Source of the DNA: [Pseudopropionibacterium] massiliense
Lineage (GTDB): Bacteria; Actinomycetota; Actinomycetes; Propionibacteriales; Propionibacteriaceae
DNA length: 64,000 bases
NCBI RefSeq assembly: GCF_900607225.1
Contig: NZ_LR027842.1
Span: 1,780,396 to 1,844,395, forward strand
Direction of reading: 5' to 3'
The notes under the pieces are model-generated. The model saw only the letters and a program-made list of their open reading frames with translations. It ran no database searches and was not told the DNA's origin. Shown one piece after another: positions 63,599-64,000 of the stretch. Positions within the stretch are counted from its first letter, which is position 1. The number at the start of each line of letters is the position of its first letter. The position numbers and the translations under genes are program-made.

Positions 63599-63907
63599 TC
63601 AGTTCTTGATGTCGGTGATCTTGACCTGGGTGTACCGCTGGCGGTGCCCCTGGCGCTTCTTGTAGCCGGTCTTGTTCTTGTACTTCAGGATCCGGATCTT
63701 GGGGCCCTTGGTCTCTGCGAGGACCTCGGCGGTCACGGAGACCTTGCCGAGGGCCTCGGCGTCGGAGGTCACGGTGCCGCCATCGACCAGCAGCAGCGGC
63801 TGCAGGTTGATGGTTTCGCCGACCCCTTCGGACACCAGGTCGATGTCGAGGATGTCGCCAACAGCCACCTTGTGCTGGCGTCCGCCACTGCGCACGATCG
63901 CGTACAC
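63599..63907 (-). CDS. rplU: 50S ribosomal protein L21
   Basis: The protein of 102 residues begins at a GTG ([17 protein letters not shown] follows). It has the QHKV and [15 protein letters not shown] blocks, the latter near the C-terminus. It binds 23S rRNA in the 50S subunit. The GTG at 63907 was chosen because the mature L21 length fits; the frame open to 63979 is too long for the family. It heads the rplU-rpmA operon; its promoter lies at or beyond the window edge. Confidence 0.97.
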   Translation of the reverse strand: MYAIVRSGGRQHKVAVGDILDIDLVSEGVGETINLQPLLLVDGGTVTSDAEALGKVSVTAEVLAETKGPKIRILKYKNKTGYKKRQGHRQRYTQVKITDIKN

Positions 63908-64000
63908 GCCTGACCTACCTTCTTCTTCTAATGCCTTGGGATTCTCCCGTGACGCCCGTAGGGGCCCAGCGGGAGACATCGTCCGGCCACGCAGGAAGGC

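Overview
The window comes from a high-G+C actinobacterium, most likely a member of the Propionibacteriaceae. This rests on the codon usage, the coproporphyrin-type haem pathway with fused HemC-HemD, the rplU-rpmA-obgE-proB-proA-nadD-rsfS order, and a family of dispersed intergenic repeats. No database comparison was possible, so genus and species are left open.

Layout. (1) 1-7.25 kb is ordinary chromosome: the end of an ABC permease, a proline/glycine-rich membrane protein, L-serine ammonia-lyase, a YeiH-type transporter, a TcmP-like methyltransferase, a stub of a LysR regulator and a YbjN-like protein. (2) 7.5-21.37 kb is an accessory island that abuts the 3' end of a tRNA-Ala(GGC) gene. It holds an AAC(3)-I-like acetyltransferase and a three-gene minus-strand cluster: an RloC-like zinc-hook ATPase, a large nuclease-like/helical-repeat protein and a frameshifted PIN-like protein. 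It also holds a soluble Ser/Thr kinase and decayed conjugative-element genes (a small membrane protein, dprA, the MobF relaxase tail and a transposase tail). (3) 21.4-30.7 kb is a complete haem locus. hemE-hemY-hemCD-hemB-hemL runs leftwards with overlapping genes and hemA-hemH-hemQ runs rightwards, diverging from a 47-bp gap. Together they encode glutamyl-tRNA to haem by the coproporphyrin-dependent route, apart from glutamyl-tRNA synthetase. (4) 30.7-37.3 kb holds a second HemC-HemD fusion whose HemC half has lost its catalytic residues, a TetR/NmrA-like pair with a palindromic operator, a Tat-exported propeller protein, an aldo/keto reductase, a repeat cluster and a GNAT enzyme. (5) 37.5-54.9 kb is a defence island, all on the minus strand, abutting the 3' end of a second, nearly identical tRNA-Ala(GGC). 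It carries a KAP NTPase and a helicase/DUF1156 methylase/DUF1016 nuclease/DUF499-HEPN ATPase operon. It also carries a methyltransferase plus GHKL-ATPase-nuclease pair. (6) 55.3-63.9 kb is conserved housekeeping sequence: histidine phosphatase, rsfS, nadD, a small membrane protein, a vWA lipoprotein, proA, a PQ-loop protein, proB, obgE, rpmA and rplU.

Best candidates for something undescribed are the RloC-like ATPase/nuclease-repeat/PIN cluster (8.7-15.6 kb), the HemC pseudoenzyme fused to HemD (30.8-32.4 kb), and the two defence units in the second island. In that island an AT-rich patch inside the DUF1156 methylase suggests a swapped segment.
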